Source of the DNA: an uncultured Lachnospiraceae bacterium
Lineage (GTDB): Bacteria > Bacillota > Clostridia > Lachnospirales > Lachnospiraceae
Direction: 5' to 3'
Assembly: GCA_902803305.1 (NCBI GenBank)
Contig: CADCPL010000190.1
Coordinates: 1 to 18,702 of the forward strand
Length of the DNA: 18,702 nucleotides
Shown here: positions 15,231 to 18,702 of the stretch, one piece after another
Numbering within the stretch: position 1 is the stretch's first letter
Layout: every line of letters starts with the position of its first letter
Notes under the pieces: generated by a model
The model's database searches: none
Seen by the model: only the letters and a program-made list of their open reading frames with translations
Told to the model about the DNA's origin: nothing
Translations under genes and position numbers: made by a program

Positions 15231-15830
15231 CTAGATCTGTGTTATGATCGAAAGCGCGCTCTTAAGTATTGTTTCCACATCATCACCCTGTGCATTCCTG
15301 ACTGCCTTATACGAATCCGTCTGCGAATAACCAAGCGCCACGAGCGCCAAAGCGGCTTCTTCCCTGACAGATGAAAGGGCCTGCGTCTTCTGCCCATTAT
15401 CCGCATACATTTGGTCAAATTGCGAAACGATGTCTATCTTGTCCTTAAGGTCTATGATCACACGCTGCGCCGTCTTGGCTCCTATTCCCGGGGCTTTTGC
15501 TATCTGCTTGACATCACCTGATGCGATCGCAAACTTGAGCTCATCCGCCGACATAACGGAAAGCAGCGACAGACCTCCCTTGGGGCCGATACCGCCCACC
15601 GAGATCAGGAGCCTGTACAGATCAAGATCGTCCTTAGTCAGAAAACCGTACAAAAGCATGGCATCTTCGCGTACACACAGATATGTGTATACCTTGACAA
15701 CAGCCCCGATCCCTTCGACAAGTTCAAGACTGCTCCCCGGCATGTAAATATTATATCCGATCCCGTTGTTCTCAAGGACCAGCCTGTCCTCGTATATAGC
15801 GGCAACTTCTCCCTTGATATATCCGATCAT
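15231..15830 (-). CDS. ruvA: Holliday junction DNA helicase subunit RuvA
   Basis: RuvA binds the four-way junction as a tetramer and loads RuvB. The 199-residue protein has the N-terminal OB domain (MIGYIKGEVAAIYEDRLVLE), the tandem helix-hairpin-helix domain (about 70-125, with LLISVGGIGPKGGLSLL and the second hairpin APGIGAKTAQRVIIDL) and the flexible linker leading to the C-terminal RuvB-binding domain (EEAALALVALGYSQ onward). Length is normal. The ATG at 15830 has GGGGGAGAG upstream. It lies 26 bases after the Gx transporter gene, so it is probably in the same transcript as nusG-II/Gx, a different context from the classic ruvAB-queA-tgt order. Confidence 0.98.
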   Translation of the reverse strand: MIGYIKGEVAAIYEDRLVLENNGIGYNIYMPGSSLELVEGIGAVVKVYTYLCVREDAMLLYGFLTKDDLDLYRLLISVGGIGPKGGLSLLSVMSADELKFAIASGDVKQIAKAPGIGAKTAQRVIIDLKDKIDIVSQFDQMYADNGQKTQALSSVREEAALALVALGYSQTDSYKAVRNAQGDDVETILKSALSIITQI

Positions 15831-15856
15831 CTCTTATCTCTCCCCCTGTTAAACCT

Positions 15857-16357
15857 TTATACTTCCCGTGATCCAAGTCTTCTTACCATGATATCCGCGA
15901 CAAATCCAGTTATTATCCCCGCAAATGAACCAACAAGTATCAATACGGGAAGATAAGTAAATATATAAACAGATGATACCATGAAATATGCAACTGCCGT
16001 CTGCGCGATATTGTGAAGTACGGCTCCGCAGAAACTGACTCCGTAGATCGAAAACCTCAGGCGTTTTGCCATATACATACCGGCGAGCGCCAAAGCCGCT
16101 CCCGCCAGACTGTAAACGAATGATACCGGGCTTCCGAAAAGTATCGCGGACAATGTAACACGAAGCAGCATAACAACGACAGTATAAGAAAATCCCAGTG
16201 AATACAGGCACATTACCGTCACTATATTGGCAAGCCCTATACGTACCCCGGGAACACGGATCGGAAATACGATAAATGACTCAATATATCCGAGTATGAG
16301 CCCGAGAGCCGTGTAAGCCGCACATATTGTTATCTTTCTACTTGGTGATGGCATCAT
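15857..16357 (-). CDS. Gx transporter family protein (heptaprenyl diphosphate synthase component I-like)
   Basis: This 166-residue membrane protein resembles the Gx transporter / Hpre_diP_synt_I family, small integral membrane proteins related to the substrate-binding S components of ECF-type transporters. About five to six hydrophobic helices fill the chain. Family features are YTALGLILGYIESFIVFP (15-32), VPGVRIGLANIVTVM (35-49), and FGSPVSFVYSLAGAALA (73-89). The name component I of heptaprenyl diphosphate synthase is a family label and no catalytic DDxxD motif is present, so a transport role is more likely; the substrate is unknown. Two ATGs (16357 and 16354) are possible. It overlaps the NusG domain II gene by about 20 bases, and this pair is common in Clostridia. 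Confidence 0.85.
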   Translation of the reverse strand: MMPSPSRKITICAAYTALGLILGYIESFIVFPIRVPGVRIGLANIVTVMCLYSLGFSYTVVVMLLRVTLSAILFGSPVSFVYSLAGAALALAGMYMAKRLRFSIYGVSFCGAVLHNIAQTAVAYFMVSSVYIFTYLPVLILVGSFAGIITGFVADIMVRRLGSREV

Positions 16358-16700
16358 AATCAGGCTCTTTGGCTGTATGGACCGTTATAAGAGTCCCCGC
16401 GGGAGCACAGCAGATGGATTCGTTGTTACGGTCTATCCTGCCGGTATTTACGCATTGCTGCCCGGGGCAATCCGAATACTTCATAAATACACTTCCGTCT
16501 GATATTTCTATATCATTGATGATACCGTTATCTCCCACTATATGGATCTGTCTCGGGACCGACAGGTCATATGTGCCATGAAGACTGCCCTTTACGTATA
16601 CGGAAACCACATTATCTCCGTCCCCATGATGCAGCAGAATATATGATAAAGCCGCCAAAAGAACTATGACGGTTATCAGTATCATGTCTCTTTTATTCAT
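16338..16700 (-). CDS. NusG domain II-containing small membrane-anchored protein
   Basis: This 120-residue protein has an N-terminal membrane anchor (about 6-23) followed by an extracytoplasmic NusG domain II fold. The segment DCPGQQCVNTGRIDR (about 79-93) and the following CCAPAGTLITV match the family signature of CPxxxCxxxG followed by a C-P/A-x-x-x-x-I strand. These proteins occur beside Gx transporters and flavin/ApbE genes; the function is unknown, and the cysteine pairs suggest metal or disulfide chemistry. The frame is open for 29 codons further upstream (to 16787), but those residues are not family-like and would overlap the divergent promoter; ATG at 16700 (MNKRDMILITV) is the best start. 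No Shine-Dalgarno is seen ahead of it or of the alternative ATG at 16709. Confidence 0.85.
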   Translation of the reverse strand: MNKRDMILITVIVLLAALSYILLHHGDGDNVVSVYVKGSLHGTYDLSVPRQIHIVGDNGIINDIEISDGSVFMKYSDCPGQQCVNTGRIDRNNESICCAPAGTLITVHTAKEPDYDAITK

Positions 16701-16707
16701 ATGAACC

Positions 16708-16736
16708 ATGATACTACGCGAACATATGTTTGTAAA
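16708..16736 (-). promoter_or_regulatory. Candidate promoter for the NusG-II - Gx - ruvAB operon
   Basis: On the minus strand TTTACA (16736-16731) is followed after exactly 17 bases by TATCAT (16713-16708). Transcription would start around 16701-16700, at the ATG itself, so the message could be leaderless. The alternative ATG at 16709 lies within the -10. Confidence 0.5.
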
Positions 16737-16754
16737 GAATTTTCGATCCTTTGG

Positions 16755-16763
16755 TGTTATAAT
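16755..16763 (+). promoter_or_regulatory. Extended -10 promoter for the diguanylate cyclase gene
   Basis: TGTTATAAT is a perfect extended -10. No reasonable -35 is present at 16-18 bases upstream, as expected for promoters that rely on the TGn element. The message would start near 16770, leaving a very short leader containing GGAGG (16774-16778) before the ATG at 16786. Confidence 0.6.
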
Positions 16764-16785
16764 ATTTTGGATTGGAGGTTTTACC

Positions 16786-17880
16786 ATGTTACAGAAGCTG
16801 TTATACGGGCATCAGGGAGACTCTCAGACGAATTATGATGCTATCAGATATTCCATTCTGCTTACGGGTACTTCCGTTATCCACTTCATATTCATGATAG
16901 CTTTTTATATCATAGGCGCCCGTTTTCTCGGAATATACAATACCGCCATTTTCATAATGTATGCAGCCCTTTCAAGAATGACCTCCGATATCAAATACTT
17001 TGGCAGGATATACATACTTGTCCTGATAGAAGTTGTCCTGCACTCCTGCCTTGCCACGCTGTTTCTGGGATGGCAGTTCGGGTTCATGTTCTACCTCCCT
17101 TCACTTATACCGGTATCGTTTTATCTCGCTTTTTCGATATCAACATTCCGGAGAAAATTGTTCTACCCTTTTGTTACCGGCGGTGTGATCCTTTTTGCTT
17201 TTCTGCTCATAAGAGCCCTTACATATTTCAATGACCCGTTTGTCGGCAATGTTGCCATCGGTTTTGAAGTGTTCCTGTGCTACATGAACATCGTGATCGG
17301 GATATGCGTGACATTCATCTTTTCTGCTCTTTTTGCCGTAGAGGTCAATTCCATGCAGCTTAAGATGGAAAGCGAACAGGAACGTCTTGAAGATGAAGCA
17401 AGCTTCGATCCTCTCACGCATTTCCTTAACAGAAGGAGCATGGATGAGAGGCTTAATCATACTCACAGGAATGCGATAATCAATGATGTTCCGTACAGCC
17501 TTATAATGGCTGATATCGATCATTTCAAGAAATTCAACGATTCATACGGTCATGACTGCGGCGATTTTGTCCTTCAGAGCATCAGCAAGATCATAACGGC
17601 ACAGATAAGATCAAAGGACAGCGTATGCAGATGGGGCGGTGAGGAATTCCTCATACTCGTCAATGATTCTCAGGATATCGCCGTTGAGGTTGCGGGCAGG
17701 ATACGTGCTGCAATCGAGGCTTATGAATTCTACTATGAAGGAAAAACACTTCATGTAACAATAACTCTTGGCGTCAGCGGATACTATTCTTCAGCCAAGG
17801 TCAAAACTCTTATAGAGATCGCCGATAAACGCCTGTACAAAGGTAAGGAAAACGGTCGGAACCAGGTCGTATACAACTAA
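16786..17880 (+). CDS. Membrane-bound diguanylate cyclase (GGDEF domain)
   Basis: Diguanylate cyclases make cyclic di-GMP from two GTP. The 364-residue protein has about six membrane helices (roughly 24-186) as the input part, a short linker helix (187-206) and a C-terminal GGDEF domain (about 207-362). Visible motifs are DPLTHFLNRRSMDERL (208-223), the metal Asp243 in MADIDHFKKFND, the active site GGEEF (284-288), the inhibitory I-site RxxD as Arg275-Ser-Lys-Asp278 placed five residues before it, and ADKRLYKGKENGRNQV (346-361). Both catalysis and product inhibition therefore look intact. The frame opens at 16708, but ATG at 16786 follows GGAGG seven bases upstream and a promoter at 16755, so the shorter start is chosen. 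It is monocistronic and divergent from the NusG domain II gene. Confidence 0.93.
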   Translation: MLQKLLYGHQGDSQTNYDAIRYSILLTGTSVIHFIFMIAFYIIGARFLGIYNTAIFIMYAALSRMTSDIKYFGRIYILVLIEVVLHSCLATLFLGWQFGFMFYLPSLIPVSFYLAFSISTFRRKLFYPFVTGGVILFAFLLIRALTYFNDPFVGNVAIGFEVFLCYMNIVIGICVTFIFSALFAVEVNSMQLKMESEQERLEDEASFDPLTHFLNRRSMDERLNHTHRNAIINDVPYSLIMADIDHFKKFNDSYGHDCGDFVLQSISKIITAQIRSKDSVCRWGGEEFLILVNDSQDIAVEVAGRIRAAIEAYEFYYEGKTLHVTITLGVSGYYSSAKVKTLIEIADKRLYKGKENGRNQVVYN

Positions 17881-17918
17881 AAAAGGAGCTCCCCGATATG
17901 GGGAACTCCTTTTTTTTG
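17881..17918. terminator. Bidirectional rho-independent terminator between the GGDEF and EF-G genes
   Basis: A GC-rich stem (GGAG-C-TCCCC at 17885-17894 with GGGGA-A-CTCC at 17900-17909, one mismatch) closes a five-base loop. It is flanked by six A residues on the left and eight T residues on the right, so it works on both strands. The plus-strand gene stops directly before it and the minus-strand EF-G gene ends at 17925. Confidence 0.93.
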
Positions 17919-17924
17919 TCCTTT

Positions 17925-18702
17925 TTATTCAGCTGACTCATCAACAAGTTTGCTTGCCCTTGCGGCAACTTCCTTCTCCTGTACATCAGCCGGACACTGT
18001 TCATAGCGAATGAACTCATATTCATAAACTCCGCGTCCACCCGTCATGGAACGAAGTACAGTACAGTATCCGTATAATCCGGTCATCGGTATCTCAGCTT
18101 CAACTACCTGCTTGCCGCCGCCGATGGGATTCATGCCAAGCACTCTTCCGCGTCTCTTGTTAAGATCTCCCATGACATCACCCGTATACTGATCGGGAAC
18201 GGTAACCTTGAGTGATGCGATAGGCTCGAGAAGAACGGGACCTGCTTCCATAAATCCTTTCTTGAATGCCTGAATGGTAGCCATCTTGAACGCCTGCTCG
18301 GAAGAGTCAACCGGATGATATGATCCGTCATAGAGTACTGCCTTGACTCCGACTACGGGATACGCCGCCATGGGACCCTTCTGTACGGATTCGGCAAGAC
18401 CCTTTTCAACTGCAGGGAAGTAGTTCTTGGGAACTGCACCGCCGACAACAACCTGTTCAAATTCAAATGTCTTGTCAAGATCACCGAGGGGCTCGAATCT
18501 CATCTTAACATGTCCGTATTGGCCGTGTCCGCCCGACTGCTTCTTGTATTTCGCCTCGACATCGGAATTCTTCCTGATCGTCTCCCTGTATGCAACCTTA
18601 GGCTGCTCGAGTTCAATCTCAACTTTATATACGTTTGCGAGCTTGCTTGCTACTATCTCGATAGCCTGATCACCGAGTGCGTAAATGAGCGACTGCCTGT
18701 TC
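17925..18702 (-). CDS. Elongation factor G family GTPase, C-terminal part, cut by window edge
   Basis: The visible 258 residues cover the end of domain III, domain IV and domain V of an EF-G family protein, which moves tRNA and mRNA through the ribosome or acts in ribosome recycling. Recognisable features are YALGDQAIEIVASKL near the visible start, PKVAYRETI, the domain IV opening KKQSGGHGQYGHVKM, GLAESVQKGPMAAYPVVG, and the domain V segment PDQYTGDVMGDLNKRRG followed by the PMTGLYGYCTVLRSMTGGRG stretch. The G domain is outside the window. The wording GGHGQYGHVKM differs from the GGRGQYGDV usual in housekeeping EF-G, and the gene is not next to rpsL/rpsG/tuf, so I infer an EF-G2-like paralogue. 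It ends against a strong terminator. The start and symbol cannot be given. Confidence 0.92.
   Translation of the reverse strand, partial: NRQSLIYALGDQAIEIVASKLANVYKVEIELEQPKVAYRETIRKNSDVEAKYKKQSGGHGQYGHVKMRFEPLGDLDKTFEFEQVVVGGAVPKNYFPAVEKGLAESVQKGPMAAYPVVGVKAVLYDGSYHPVDSSEQAFKMATIQAFKKGFMEAGPVLLEPIASLKVTVPDQYTGDVMGDLNKRRGRVLGMNPIGGGKQVVEAEIPMTGLYGYCTVLRSMTGGRGVYEYEFIRYEQCPADVQEKEVAARASKLVDESAE

Noticed and set aside
15849..16211. A 120-codon minus-strand frame overlapping the Gx transporter gene.
   Set aside because: The other frame encodes a clear multi-helix Gx family protein; this one has no family features and no start signal.
16708..16785. The longer start of the diguanylate cyclase, 26 codons upstream.
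   Set aside because: The predicted extended -10 at 16755-16763 and the GGAGG at 16774-16778 both lie inside that extension, so translation should begin at 16786.
1..18702. Search for mobile elements, phage genes, toxin-antitoxin or defence systems, tRNAs and rRNAs.
   Set aside because: Every sizeable gap is accounted for by promoters or terminators, and all supported genes belong to core chromosomal families.

Overview
This window is a stretch of core chromosome from a low-to-mid GC Firmicute, most likely a member of the Lachnospiraceae (Clostridia). That call rests on the gene families and local orders seen here: rpmB divergent from yloU-fakA-recG, an acidic-linker DUF2953 gene next to a GerW gene, NusG domain II next to a Gx transporter, ruvAB followed by zapA, a large U32 peptidase followed by a SEDS/class B PBP pair, and c-di-GMP enzymes of the GGDEF and HD-GYP types. 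Shine-Dalgarno sites are mostly strong (GGAGG-like), and several promoters use an extended -10 (TGnTATAAT). I found no insertion sequence, phage gene, CRISPR array, tRNA or rRNA. Coding density is high; the longest gene-free gap is 218 bases (4960-5177), so no unexplained stretch exceeds 300 bases.

Layout. 1-710 (-): N-terminal part of a type IIA topoisomerase B subunit (ParE/GyrB), running off the left edge. 865-4959 (-): operon yloU (Asp23) - fakA-like DAK kinase - recG. 5178-5363 (+): rpmB (L28), divergent from yloU, with a bidirectional terminator behind it. 5420-7116 (-): small hypothetical protein - DUF2953 membrane protein - GerW/YtfJ protein. 7240-8301 (+): HD-GYP protein whose HD dyad reads Tyr-Asp. 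8305-16700 (-): a long head-to-tail array, in transcription order NusG domain II protein, Gx transporter, ruvA, ruvB, zapA, U32 peptidase, SEDS polymerase, class B PBP, Nudix hydrolase. zapA has its own promoter and is followed by a UUCG-loop terminator, so the array is probably at least two or three transcription units. 16786-17880 (+): membrane diguanylate cyclase. 17925-18702 (-): C-terminal part of an EF-G family GTPase running off the right edge.

How the genes fit together. The window mixes DNA maintenance (topoisomerase, RecG, RuvAB), translation (L28, EF-G, U32 RNA-modification-type protein), envelope growth and division (ZapA, SEDS-PBP pair), lipid precursor use (FakA-like kinase) and c-di-GMP turnover. 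The adjacent SEDS polymerase and class B PBP should form one septal or lateral-wall peptidoglycan synthase. I see no obvious undescribed multi-gene system. The most unusual points are residue-level departures: the missing HD histidine in the HD-GYP protein and missing expected metal ligands in the middle domain of the FakA-like protein. A possible leaderless start for the NusG domain II gene and a small unrecognised gene ahead of DUF2953-gerW are also worth a look.
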